In this document: positions 18,054 to 26,567 of the stretch, piece after piece
How the letters are laid out: the number at the start of each line of letters is the position of its first letter
Position numbering within the stretch: position 1 is the stretch's first letter
Assembly: GCF_900106675.1 (NCBI RefSeq)
Contig: NZ_FNOB01000026.1
Span: 1 to 47,171 of the forward strand
Length of the DNA: 47,171 bases
Direction: 5' to 3'
Source: Allgaiera indica
GTDB taxonomy: Bacteria; Pseudomonadota; Alphaproteobacteria; Rhodobacterales; Rhodobacteraceae
Position numbers and translations under genes: made by a program
The notes under the pieces: model-generated
Database searches by the model: none
Told to the model about the DNA's origin: nothing
What the model saw: the letters and a program-made list of their open reading frames with translations, nothing else

Positions 18054-18256
18054 GCTGAATTCCTGCCTACTCACCGGCGACGCTCAGACAATTTCACAAT
18101 GATCTGTCGAACATAGCCGCTGGAAACAAAGCAGATACTCAAAATCTTGTGCAGGACGGCCGCTTCGTCCGCTTCTCGCCCATTGGCCCATGACGCAGCG
18201 AAGGTCGGCAATCGCAGCGCCATCAAGTTCCATGACGTTCGGCTGACTGCAGCGGT

Positions 18257-18889
18257 TCAATATTCTTGCCTCTCCCAGTTCGCCACGATCCGCCCCGGCA
18301 CCGCCGCCAGCGCCCGTTCCGCGTCGCGCGCCAGATCGAGGCGTTTCGGCAGCTTCACCTGATGAACCATCAGGAAGATCGGCGCGGTGACCTGGCCGCG
18401 CCCGGTCTTCGACTTCGACACCGCCGCCATGCCGCGGGTGTTCAGCCGCACGGCGTCGGCCACCAGCAGGCTGGGGCCGTGGCGGCGGAAGACGAAGCGC
18501 AGCTTCACGCCGGTCTTCTTCTCCCAGCCAGCCGGGGTGACGCGCTGGCCACGCGCGGCCTTGCCGGCGGCCGGCGTCGGGATCGCCAGCCAGAAGCCGT
18601 GCTGGGCGCGGATCAGCGGGCCGGTCTCGTGTGCGCCGATGATCACCGGCGCCTTCGACCAGACCAGCGCCGCGGCGTCGAGGCTGTCGCGGCCCCTGGG
18701 ATAGACCGCCAGCCGGATCGTGTTGCCCAGCCGCCGGCCCAGCCCGGCGCCGGTGATCTGGCCGCGCCAGTCCTCCTTCAGGCCGCCGCCGACTTGGTGC
18801 ATCGTCGTGGAGACGGCTCTTTGACCGGCGGCCACTTCGGCCCGCATCAGCGCGGCCACGTCGCCGGCAATCCCGACATCGATCTTCAT
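18257..18889 (-). CDS. Phage neck protein, DUF6441-like
   Basis: This 210-aa protein begins MKIDVGIAGDVAALMRAEVAAGQRAVSTTMHQVGGGLKEDWR and contains repeated small hydrophobic blocks seen in neck or tail-completion proteins of lambdoid head modules. It overlaps the preceding head-tail joining gene by 4 nt. It is the last head or neck gene before the inserted cargo. Confidence 0.7.
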   Translation of the reverse strand: MKIDVGIAGDVAALMRAEVAAGQRAVSTTMHQVGGGLKEDWRGQITGAGLGRRLGNTIRLAVYPRGRDSLDAAALVWSKAPVIIGAHETGPLIRAQHGFWLAIPTPAAGKAARGQRVTPAGWEKKTGVKLRFVFRRHGPSLLVADAVRLNTRGMAAVSKSKTGRGQVTAPIFLMVHQVKLPKRLDLARDAERALAAVPGRIVANWERQEY

Positions 18890-19200
18890 GCCGGCCTCAC
18901 GTTCAGGGTCCAGATCAGGCGGTCCCGGTCCAACTGTGGCTCGCCCTGGACGAGGTAATCCACCGACCCGATCGCGATCAGATCGCTGGCGGCCGGCGTC
19001 GGCATGTCGAGGGCACGGGCATCCAGAACGGTGGTTTCCGAGAGGAGCCGCGCCGCACCGAACGGGGTGATCTCGTCGGGCGATTTGCGGATGACCCGCA
19101 CCGGCACGCCAGGCCCGGTGGCAGCGGCAAACCAGAGCGCATCCGCCGCCATGTTGGGGTCGGCGAAGATCAGGTTCATGGCGGTGGCGAAGGCGTTCAT
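18886..19200 (-). CDS. Head-tail joining protein
   Basis: This 104-aa protein directly follows the capsid gene and begins MNAFATAMNLIFADPNMAADALW, with a beta-rich C-terminal part ending LIWTLNVRPA. Position and pattern fit a head completion or stopper protein of lambda gpFII type. Assignment rests mainly on context. Confidence 0.65.
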   Translation of the reverse strand: MNAFATAMNLIFADPNMAADALWFAAATGPGVPVRVIRKSPDEITPFGAARLLSETTVLDARALDMPTPAASDLIAIGSVDYLVQGEPQLDRDRLIWTLNVRPA

Positions 19201-19217
19201 GGGCTCGCCCCTTCCGG

Positions 19218-20243
19218 TCAGTTGGAGCTGAAGAGGCGGATCGAGGCGCGCGGCCGCTTGTTGACCGGCAAGATCGAGGCTTCGGTCATCAGGTCGATCC
19301 AGCGGCCCTTGTCGTCCATCAGCTGACGCGCGTAGAGCGGCAGGCCGACCGTGTTCGCGGTCTCCAGAAGGTTCGCCGGGCCGCCATAGGTGGTGAAGGT
19401 GTCCAGCGTGCCGATCGGGAACGCGATGCCCTCACCGGCCGGGATCAGCCGTTCGGACGAGCCATCCGACAGCGTGACCGTGCCGGCATATTCCTCGAAG
19501 AGGATGCCCGCGAAGGGGAATGCCCGGCGCACGTCCTGGCGCAACGGCTGCGCGCCGGTGGCAGCAAAGAACTTGTAGGCGTCCTGCGTGGTGGCGTGGC
19601 CGATCAGGCTGTCGAAGAACTCGCGGCTGACCAGCGCATGCACGCTGACCATCGACTCGCCGAGGAGGTTGTCCTCCACCGCCCGGATCGCGTCGCGCAC
19701 CTTGGCCTGAACCTTGGTGGTTGCAGTGCCGAAGACGAAGTCCACCGAGACCTGAGCGAGCCCGAATTCGGTGAAGTAGTTGTAGAGCGTGGTGCCGGCG
19801 CCGTCCTTGACGATGCCGCGCAGCGCGTTCATCTCCATGTATTCGCGGGTCTGCGCGTGCTTGCGCCGCATCAGGGTCAGCTTGCGGGTCATCACGTCGA
19901 CCAGCTGGTCGGGCGCGCCCGCGCCGCCGAACGCCGGCACGCCCTGCACGTCGCTGGCGAGGATCACGTCGTCATGCGGGATCCACGGCAGGGCGAAGGA
20001 GCGCATCGCGCGGCCCTCGCGGCTGCCGACTGTGGCCGGGGCACCGAGCGGCACCGAGGGCAGCAGGCTGAGCACGCCGTCGCGCTGCTCGATGATCACC
20101 GACCGCTGGGTGATGCCCTCGAAGCGAAAGAGGCCGATGTCGCCGAGGCGGGTGTAGAGGTTGGGCAGGATGTTGATGGCCTGGGTCATTTCCGCGAGCG
20201 AGTAACCGCCCGCGTCAAACGGGTTGCGAACGATGGCGTTCAT
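19218..20243 (-). CDS. Major capsid protein, lambda gpE type
   Basis: At 341 aa this has the size of lambda gpE and the family pattern: SLAEMTQAINILPNLYTRLGDIGLFRFEGI at the N-terminus, an IPHDDVILASDVQGVPAFG block, and IVKDGAGTTLYNYFTEFG in the middle. It adopts the HK97 fold and builds the icosahedral shell. It follows the decoration protein gene, as in lambda, and differs from the HK97-type capsid of true RcGTA clusters. Confidence 0.92.
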   Translation of the reverse strand: MNAIVRNPFDAGGYSLAEMTQAINILPNLYTRLGDIGLFRFEGITQRSVIIEQRDGVLSLLPSVPLGAPATVGSREGRAMRSFALPWIPHDDVILASDVQGVPAFGGAGAPDQLVDVMTRKLTLMRRKHAQTREYMEMNALRGIVKDGAGTTLYNYFTEFGLAQVSVDFVFGTATTKVQAKVRDAIRAVEDNLLGESMVSVHALVSREFFDSLIGHATTQDAYKFFAATGAQPLRQDVRRAFPFAGILFEEYAGTVTLSDGSSERLIPAGEGIAFPIGTLDTFTTYGGPANLLETANTVGLPLYARQLMDDKGRWIDLMTEASILPVNKRPRASIRLFSSN

Positions 20244-20311
20244 GGGGCTGTCTCCGTGAGTTTGCGGAAGGGGGAGGAGCGGATCGCGGCGATCCCCGCG
20301 GCGATCGGCGC

Positions 20312-20692
20312 TCAGGCGTTGTCGCGCGGCACGATGCCGACGGCGATCAGCTCGGCATGCTTGGTGGCGGTCTTGGTGCCGTCATTGACCGTGGCGTCGA
20401 ACACCAGTGCGGCCTTGGCGACGATGGCGGGACCGCGCGCCAGCACGACGCCGGTGGCATCGCCCGCAGTGGCATCGACGGCGGTCAGTAGCACAGCGAC
20501 GGCCACATCAGAGCCATCCACGGCGCCGACGGCAGCGAGCTGGTATTTGCCGCTGGCGGTGATCAGGCCCAGCACCGCGCCTGCCGCATAGGCGGTGCCG
20601 GTGAGAAGGGTCACCGCCTCATTGGTGTAGTTGGGGTTCTCCTGGTATTTGACGACATCGCCCTGCGAGGGCGCTTGGGTAAGCGTGGTCAT
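20312..20692 (-). CDS. Head decoration protein (gpD-like)
   Basis: This 126-aa protein has the gpD-type core: ENPNYTNEAVTLLTGTAYAAGAVLGLITASGKYQLA, alternating strands, and a GVVLARGPAIVAKAALVFDA block. It lies between the protease/scaffold gene and the capsid gene. Trimers would stabilise the expanded capsid. Confidence 0.88.
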   Translation of the reverse strand: MTTLTQAPSQGDVVKYQENPNYTNEAVTLLTGTAYAAGAVLGLITASGKYQLAAVGAVDGSDVAVAVLLTAVDATAGDATGVVLARGPAIVAKAALVFDATVNDGTKTATKHAELIAVGIVPRDNA

Positions 20693-20751
20693 GGGTCAGA
20701 TCCTCATTGGGGGAGGGCAAGCCTCCGGGAGCGCCGCGGGCGGCCGGGGTT

Positions 20752-21162
20752 TCAGGGCGCCTTGGTGGCGGCAGCGGCGCGCGATGCGGCGGCCACGATC
20801 GGGCTTTCCGGAGCAGCCGTTTTGGCGGCCGGAACCACGGTGATCGCTTCGGCGTCGCTGCGCTCGGACAGCTGCTTCAGCACCGACGCCCGGAGCGCGT
20901 CCGGGGTGACTCCGCCGCGCAGGGCCGCGGCCACGTCGATGTTGAGGCCGAGCCGGACGGCCTGCGCGCCGATGGTGGCCAACTCGGCCGCCTCGGCGCG
21001 GATGCGTGCCACATCACCGGCCGCGGCAGCGGGAGCCACCACGGGCGCAGCGGCCGGTTCGGCCGGCGTGCGGATCGGTTCTGCCGGCGCGGCAGCCTGC
21101 GGATCCGCGCCGTCGTCTTCGGTGAGGGGGTCCGCCGCTGCCGTCTGAGGGGAGGTCGTCAT
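20752..21162 (-). CDS. Nested capsid scaffold protein (Nu3-like internal start)
   Basis: An in-frame ATG at 21162, preceded by AAGGA nine bases upstream, would give a separate 136-aa protein equal to the C-terminal part of the protease (MTTSPQTAAADP onward). Lambda makes its Nu3 scaffold in the same way from within gene C. The region is low-complexity then helical, as expected for scaffold. Confidence 0.6.
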   Translation of the reverse strand: MTTSPQTAAADPLTEDDGADPQAAAPAEPIRTPAEPAAAPVVAPAAAAGDVARIRAEAAELATIGAQAVRLGLNIDVAAALRGGVTPDALRASVLKQLSERSDAEAITVVPAAKTAAPESPIVAAASRAAAATKAP

Positions 21163-22146
21163 CGCATTTTCCTTGATGAGCCGGGAACCTTGCGCGCGTC
21201 CCGACATCGCGCTTCGGGCAGCGGGCCGCCCGTTCACTGCGGCGGCAAAGGCCGCAAACGCGCTGGCCGGGTCGGACACTTCATCCGCCAGCCCAGCCCG
21301 CACCGCGGCAGCGCCGCGATAGCTTTCCGCTTCGGTTGCCAGCGCGGCGGCCTCGGTCAGTCGCGACCCGCGCCCCGCGGCCACGGTCTGGGCGAAGAGC
21401 GTGCGGAGCGCATCGAGCTCTTCCTGAATGCTGCTGCGCACGGCCGCCGGCAGCGGCTGAAACGGGTTGCCGTCGACCTTGTGCGCGCCCGAGTGGATCA
21501 GTGTGATCGTGACGCCGGCGTCCTGCAACTCGCCGCTCATGTCGGTGTGCATGACGACCACGCCGATGCTGCCGACCGCACCGGTGCGCGGCAGGATGAT
21601 CCGGTCGGCCTGGCTTGCCAGCGCGTAGCCGGCGGAGAAGGCGTGATCTGCCACGAAGGCCCAGACCGGCTTTTGCGCGCGCGCGGCGCGGATGGCGTCG
21701 GCGAGATCGAAGGCGCCGGCGACTTCACCGCCGAAGCTGTCGATCTCGAGGGCGATGCCGCGCACGGCGGGGTCGCCCAGCGCTGCGGCCAGCTGCGCGG
21801 CGATCCCCTCATAGGAGGTCTGTCCCGACGACTCTCCGATCCAGGCGCCGCGATGGACCAGCACACCGGATATCCCGACCACCGCGATGCCGTCCCGAAA
21901 GCCGAAGGGCCGCTGCCCGTCACGCTGCACCCGCGCACCGGTGTCGTTGATCAGGATCCCGGACAGGCCGGGAAGGGCTGCCTGCGCGACCGCCTCCGGC
22001 GCGACATCCGCCCCGGCAAAGCGGACCCGACGACCGGTGATCCGCGCGCCAAGGCCGGCCATGAACGCCATGGCCTTGGCGGGCTCCACCAGCAGGGCGG
22101 TGTTGAACGCCCGCTGCGCGATCTGGGCATGAAACATCGGGCTCAT
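20752..22146 (-). CDS. S49-family prohead protease with C-terminal scaffold
   Basis: This 464-aa protein is the lambda gpC equivalent. The S49 (SppA-like) core spans about residues 80-300, with S171 in AFSAGYALAS as likely nucleophile and K223 in AHKVDGNP as base. The C-terminal 136 residues are alanine- and proline-rich and helical, like a scaffold. I took the ATG at 22146, 2 nt after the portal stop. The protease would cut scaffold and portal during prohead maturation. Confidence 0.9.
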   Translation of the reverse strand: MSPMFHAQIAQRAFNTALLVEPAKAMAFMAGLGARITGRRVRFAGADVAPEAVAQAALPGLSGILINDTGARVQRDGQRPFGFRDGIAVVGISGVLVHRGAWIGESSGQTSYEGIAAQLAAALGDPAVRGIALEIDSFGGEVAGAFDLADAIRAARAQKPVWAFVADHAFSAGYALASQADRIILPRTGAVGSIGVVVMHTDMSGELQDAGVTITLIHSGAHKVDGNPFQPLPAAVRSSIQEELDALRTLFAQTVAAGRGSRLTEAAALATEAESYRGAAAVRAGLADEVSDPASAFAAFAAAVNGRPAARSAMSGRAQGSRLIKENAMTTSPQTAAADPLTEDDGADPQAAAPAEPIRTPAEPAAAPVVAPAAAAGDVARIRAEAAELATIGAQAVRLGLNIDVAAALRGGVTPDALRASVLKQLSERSDAEAITVVPAAKTAAPESPIVAAASRAAAATKAP

Positions 22147-22148
22147 TC

Positions 22149-23657
22149 CTATGGGGCCTGGACTGGCGCCGGGTCCTGGTTCGGATCGAGCGCGTTGGGG
22201 TCGGAGGCATTCGCGTCGGGCGCGTTGGGATCGCCCGGACCCGGCGCCTGTGCGGGCGATCCCGGCCTGCGGAAGTCGAGGCCGAGAAGGCGCTCGCGCG
22301 CCCGCTCGGCCGCGATCTCCGCGTCCACCCGCTCGGCGTCGTAGCCGCGCTCGGCGATCGCCTGCGTTCGCGATTTGAGCCCGGCCTCGATCTGCGCGAT
22401 CTCGGCGCTGGCGTCCTTCAGGGGATCGACCCAGTCCCACTTGGTCGGCAGCCAGGTGCAGGCAAGGTAGTCCTCGCGCTGGCGGTCATAGCCGGGCAAC
22501 CGCAGCCCGCCGGCCAGCACCGCGGTGTCCATGAAGCGCGCCCAGACCGGGCGGCACATCTGGTACACCATCACCGAATGCTGCCAGGCCGAAACGCGGC
22601 GGCGGAACTCGATCAGCGACAGCCGCGAATTGGAGAAGTTGCCCTTGGCGCCATCATTGGTGAGATAGCCGTAGGGGATGCCCAGCGCCGCCGAGATCTG
22701 CAGCAGCGTCCGGTACTGGAACGGCTCGTAGGTCGCGCCCGAGTCGGCGGGCTGTCCGACCGTCACCTCCTCGCCGGGGTCGAGCCGCAACACCTGGCCG
22801 GGGGCAATCTCGTATTCCTCGTCGGTCGGGGCCAGCGGGTTGTCCGGGGCCGGCGAGGTCACGAACATCGCGTACATCGCAGCCACCTTCTTGCGGTCAA
22901 GCTCGGCGTCGTCGTACTGGTCGAGCAGGAACAGCTTGACGATCGCCGGCGCGAAACGCGAGACGCCGCGCAACTGCCCGGCCTCCACCGGGTCGATCAC
23001 GTGGATCACTTCGGACGCCGGAACTTGCACGATCTCGCCTGACAGGCCGGGGTCGGTGCTGTCGCCGGGGTGGCGGCGCAGAAAGTGGTAGGCGGTGCGC
23101 CGTCCCACCCGGTCGAACTCGATCCCCTGGCGCACGACATTGCCGTTGGCGGCCGTGGTGTTGCGGTTCAGCGGCAGCATCTCGGACGGCAGCATCTGCA
23201 GCTGCAGCGGCACCACCAGGCCATCCTCGGGTCGCCGTGGCCGGAAGCGCAGGAAGACCTCGCCGGTCAGGAACACCTCGCGCGCCGCACGCCGCTGCAA
23301 GCCGTAGAAGTCGGTCAGGCCCTCGGCATCGGCCTGATCGGTCCAGGCCAGCCAGAGCTTCTGGATCGCCGCCTTGCGCAACGGCTGCGGGAGTGTCGAG
23401 TTGGGCCCGATCCCGTCGCCCACGGTATTGGCGGCCCAGCTCTCGATGGCGTTGGCGGCGTAGCCGTTGTTGCGCACCAGCCAGCGCGCACGGGCGTTCA
23501 TCTCGGGGCCTGAGGCGGCGATCAGCGCGTTGACATGGGCGCGCGAGGTGGCAAAACCCTTGAGGCGGCGCTGGCCGGAGGTGGCATCGAAGCCGCCCGG
23601 CACACCGAAGCCACCGACCCAGGCGCCGACGCGGGCGCGCCAGTTGGTCCTGGCCAT
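22149..23657 (-). CDS. Portal protein, lambda family
   Basis: This 502-aa protein has the lambda-portal pattern: RARWLVRNNGYAANAIESWAANTVGDGIGPNS, DFYGLQRRAAREVFLTGEVFLRFRPR, ASEVIHVIDPVEAGQLRGVSRFAPAI and YDDAELDRKKVAAMYAMFVT. It forms the dodecameric DNA channel at the capsid vertex. I took the ATG at 23657, with AAGGA nine bases upstream, over the GTG at 23663. The C-terminal tail is a run of AP/DPN repeats. Confidence 0.93.
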   Translation of the reverse strand: MARTNWRARVGAWVGGFGVPGGFDATSGQRRLKGFATSRAHVNALIAASGPEMNARARWLVRNNGYAANAIESWAANTVGDGIGPNSTLPQPLRKAAIQKLWLAWTDQADAEGLTDFYGLQRRAAREVFLTGEVFLRFRPRRPEDGLVVPLQLQMLPSEMLPLNRNTTAANGNVVRQGIEFDRVGRRTAYHFLRRHPGDSTDPGLSGEIVQVPASEVIHVIDPVEAGQLRGVSRFAPAIVKLFLLDQYDDAELDRKKVAAMYAMFVTSPAPDNPLAPTDEEYEIAPGQVLRLDPGEEVTVGQPADSGATYEPFQYRTLLQISAALGIPYGYLTNDGAKGNFSNSRLSLIEFRRRVSAWQHSVMVYQMCRPVWARFMDTAVLAGGLRLPGYDRQREDYLACTWLPTKWDWVDPLKDASAEIAQIEAGLKSRTQAIAERGYDAERVDAEIAAERARERLLGLDFRRPGSPAQAPGPGDPNAPDANASDPNALDPNQDPAPVQAP

Positions 23658-23659
23658 GA

Positions 23660-23875
23660 TCACAGGTCCTTTGAAGCAAAGGGCCGGGACACCCGCGATC
23701 GCGTCACCGTGGTGTCGGCGGCCGCAATCCGGCGCTCGAGGTCGAAGATCGCGGTCGCGAGTTCCGTATCAGAGCCATAGCTGATCTGGCGCCCGTCATA
23801 GGTGATCGAGCGCACCCCGCCGAAGCGCATCCCCAGCAGCGCCGCGAGCAGCGCCTGCATTTCGATCAGGGTCAT
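23660..23875 (-). CDS. Head-tail connector, gpW-like
   Basis: This 71-aa protein (MTLIEMQALLAALLGMRFGGVRSITYDGRQISYGSD...) lies between terminase and portal genes, where lambda gpW lies, and has the gpW size and helix-hairpin-helix pattern ending in ERRIAAADT. It would plug the portal and attach the tail adaptor. The gene ends at 23660, just before the portal ATG at 23657. Confidence 0.85.
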   Translation of the reverse strand: MTLIEMQALLAALLGMRFGGVRSITYDGRQISYGSDTELATAIFDLERRIAAADTTVTRSRVSRPFASKDL

Positions 23876-23877
23876 CT

Positions 23878-25905
23878 CTACCTCATGTAGCTCGGCGGCC
23901 TGGCGCCGCGCCTCTGCCGCCGCGGCGTGAAGACCTCGCCCGCGGTCGGCGCCGTCTGTTCTTCGACTTCGGGCGCCACCGGCACCCTGGTCTCGACACC
24001 GGCCTGCGCCTCGAGCGACGCCCATGTCGCTTCGTCCCAGCGATCCGCGCCGAGGATCCACGCCGCCGCGCGGGCGTAGACCCGGCAGTCGAGCGCCTCG
24101 TTGCGCTCGCGCATCTTCTGCCATTCGAGGTGCCCGTAGCCGCGCTTGTTGCGCACCGTCACCAGCTGCTCGGCCACCAGCTGCTTCAGCCATTCGGTGT
24201 CGGCCCACGCCGGCAAATGCACGGTGCCTGACGGATCGCAGACGCCCAGCGCCCGGTCCTCATCGGACGGCCGTTCCAGCCGCAGGAAGCGATAGGTTTC
24301 CGCCTTGAAGGTCGAGACGGCGATGGTCCAGAGCCGCGCGCCGCGGCGCAACCGCTTGCCGCCGATGGTGGCATCAACGAAGGTCGGCCCGGAGACCGGG
24401 GCCGAGCGGTTGAAGCTTTCCACGCCCTTGATCGGCGTCACTTGCGCGTAGCCGGTGGCGCGGGACCAGGCATAAACCGCCGGCGCCTCATAGCCGGTGT
24501 CGATGGCGAGTTTGGAAAGCTGCATGACCGCACCGCTTTCGTGCGCCCATGTCCTCCCAAGCAGTGCTGTCAGCGTGTCCCAGCAACCCGGATCCTCGGG
24601 CCCGCCCGGAATGACAATATGCTCCACCAGCCAGCTTTCCAGGCCGCGCCCCCAGGCCCAGACATCGACCTCGATCCGGTCCTTCTGCACATCCGCCCCG
24701 GCGGTGAGAAACAGGCCGAGGTGCGGCACCGCTGAGCCAAACACCTCGCGACGATCCGCCAGCCGCTGCCATTCCGGCGCGTCGCCACTCTCCACCCATG
24801 TCTCGCCCAGAAGCGTATTGCGCGCTGCGCGCAGCATCTCGTCCGAGCCCTGCGCCGCCAGCCAGTCGCGCGCGATCTGCGCCCAGCTTTTCCAGCCCAG
24901 CGGCGAATAGAGCGCCGAGAGGTGAAAGCCGATCGATTGCGGATCGGCCGAGACCGCCGTCGCGCGCCACTCACCCCGCTCCAGCATCCGGGTCTTGTGA
25001 TGTTCGGCGATCGGGCGTTCGCAGCCCTCGCAGTGATAGGCCGTCGTTTCCGGTCGGCCCTTGTCCCAGCGCAGCCTCTCAAACTGCAGCCATTGCATCG
25101 CGCCGCACTGCGGACAGGGCACGAAATAGCGCCGCTGGTCGGACGTCTCATATTCCCGCTCGATCCGGCTCAGGCCCCGGATGGTCGGGGTCGACACCAT
25201 GAACACCTTGCGCCGATGCGAGAAGGTGGTGGTGCGTGCCTCGGCCAGGGTGACCGGGTCGCCTTCCTCGTCGGCCGAGGCCGGATAGGCATCGACCTCA
25301 TCGAGAAAGATGTAGCGCGCGGGCATCGAGCGCAGGCCGGTGGCGCTGTTCGCCCCGGTGAGCACCAGGATGCCGCCGGGGAACTCTTTTGAGAGCATCG
25401 AGTTGCCCGCATCGCGCGAGCGGGAAGGCTTCACCCGTTCGCGCAGCGCCGGGCTGTCCTCGATCAGCGGATCGAGCCGTCCGCGTGATGACCGCTTGGC
25501 CATCTCGACCGTCGGCAGCACCGCCAGCATCGGGCCCGGTGCGTGATGGATGACGAAGCCGATCCAGTTGTTGCCGGCCTCGGTCGCCCCCACCTGTGCC
25601 GCCTTCATGAAGCTGATCCGCTGCGCCGGATGGCGCGGCGACAGCGCATCCATGATCTCGCGCAGATAGGGCGTGCGGGCGGTGCGGTATTGCCCGGGCT
25701 CGGCCGAGGCCCGCGACGACAGTTTGCGATGCTGGTCCGCCCATTCCGAGACGGTCAGGTCCGGATCGGGCCGCATCCCCCGGCGCCAGGACCGCAGGAT
25801 ATCCCCGGCGCCGTCAAAGCCGAGATCGAGATCGGTGCTCAGATCGTCAGCGTCACCCGAGGGAGACCCGGAGATCGGCGAGGGCGTCGAGTTGCGCTCT
25901 GACAT
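23878..25905 (-). CDS. Terminase large subunit, GpA type
   Basis: This 675-aa enzyme packages DNA. The ATPase part has a deviant Walker A (KAAQVGATE, residues 101-109) and a Walker B at FLDEVD (200-205), followed by a zinc-binding set (CPQC at 264-267, CEGC at 292-295). The C-terminal part holds the nuclease acidic residues. These are GpA family features, typical of cos-packaging lambdoid phages. The start overlaps the end of the small subunit gene by 53 nt. Confidence 0.95.
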   Translation of the reverse strand: MSERNSTPSPISGSPSGDADDLSTDLDLGFDGAGDILRSWRRGMRPDPDLTVSEWADQHRKLSSRASAEPGQYRTARTPYLREIMDALSPRHPAQRISFMKAAQVGATEAGNNWIGFVIHHAPGPMLAVLPTVEMAKRSSRGRLDPLIEDSPALRERVKPSRSRDAGNSMLSKEFPGGILVLTGANSATGLRSMPARYIFLDEVDAYPASADEEGDPVTLAEARTTTFSHRRKVFMVSTPTIRGLSRIEREYETSDQRRYFVPCPQCGAMQWLQFERLRWDKGRPETTAYHCEGCERPIAEHHKTRMLERGEWRATAVSADPQSIGFHLSALYSPLGWKSWAQIARDWLAAQGSDEMLRAARNTLLGETWVESGDAPEWQRLADRREVFGSAVPHLGLFLTAGADVQKDRIEVDVWAWGRGLESWLVEHIVIPGGPEDPGCWDTLTALLGRTWAHESGAVMQLSKLAIDTGYEAPAVYAWSRATGYAQVTPIKGVESFNRSAPVSGPTFVDATIGGKRLRRGARLWTIAVSTFKAETYRFLRLERPSDEDRALGVCDPSGTVHLPAWADTEWLKQLVAEQLVTVRNKRGYGHLEWQKMRERNEALDCRVYARAAAWILGADRWDEATWASLEAQAGVETRVPVAPEVEEQTAPTAGEVFTPRRQRRGARPPSYMR

Positions 25906-26407
25906 GGGTTTCCAGCACCCTCTGCAGGATCGCGGCCTCGATCATCACCGGTCGCTCCGGTCGCACCGGTTTGCCCGATTGCTGTTCCACCTCCGATGCC
26001 ACTTCGGCCGCCATCAGCGCCGCCACCCGTGCTGGCCACGTCACCCAGGCGTCCCGCTCCTGCCGCGCCAGCCGAAACACCAGCGTTTCCGCCCGGGCGC
26101 GATCCACCAGCGTGCCCTTCTTCTTCTGGATCGCCAGCTGGCGTTCCTGCGCCTGGTAGACAGTCAGTGCAGTGCGGGCCTTCAGATAGGACGCGCTGTC
26201 AGCCGGGCCTGAGACCGCGCTGTCGCCGCCCAATGACCGCCGCTGCTGATCGGGGTCGGTCATCTCCGCCCGGCGCGCGTCCGAGGCGGCGGCGTTGATC
26301 GACCCATCGCCGTAAACCGCCAGCCGCCCGGCCTTGCGCGCCTTCTGGATCGCCCCGCGCGACAGGCCGGAATGGGCGGCATACGCGCGCTCACTCATCC
26401 CCTCCAT
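25853..26407 (-). CDS. Terminase small subunit (Nu1-like)
   Basis: This 184-aa protein begins MEGMSERAYAAHSGLSRGAIQKARKAGRLAVYGDGSINAAASDARR, a helix-turn-helix of Nu1 type that would bind the cos site. A long helical part (KARTALTVYQAQERQLAIQKKKGTLVDRARAETLVFRLARQERDAW) follows. It is the first gene of the leftward late operon. A 17-bp palindrome lies 20 bp upstream. Confidence 0.88.
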   Translation of the reverse strand: MEGMSERAYAAHSGLSRGAIQKARKAGRLAVYGDGSINAAASDARRAEMTDPDQQRRSLGGDSAVSGPADSASYLKARTALTVYQAQERQLAIQKKKGTLVDRARAETLVFRLARQERDAWVTWPARVAALMAAEVASEVEQQSGKPVRPERPVMIEAAILQRVLETHVRAQLDALADLRVSLG

Positions 26408-26426
26408 GGCAATGCGCCTTCGATTA

Positions 26427-26443
26427 AAGCAATGATATTGCTT
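26427..26443 (-). promoter_or_regulatory. Palindromic operator upstream of the late operon
   Basis: AAGCAAT-GAT-ATTGCTT forms a 7-bp inverted repeat around a 3-bp centre, 20 bp upstream of the small terminase start. Extra half sites (GCTATTGC, GATTGC) follow on the plus strand. It is a candidate site for a late-gene activator or repressor. Confidence 0.5.
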
Positions 26444-26567
26444 GCTATTGCGTTGATTGCCCGACCCGGCGGAGCGACTCTGATGCAAGACGCGACGCAG
26501 CCCGCGATAGCCGGGCTCCGTCCCGTAGAAGGGAGCGCACCCCGCGCGCCCAGACCCGGAGCCCGCC

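Noticed and set aside
2099-26407. Reading the late region as a gene transfer agent cluster
   Set aside because: Only the tail tip is GTA-like. The terminase, portal and capsid are lambda-type, and an integrase, att sites, lysis cassette and replication genes are present, so this is a prophage.
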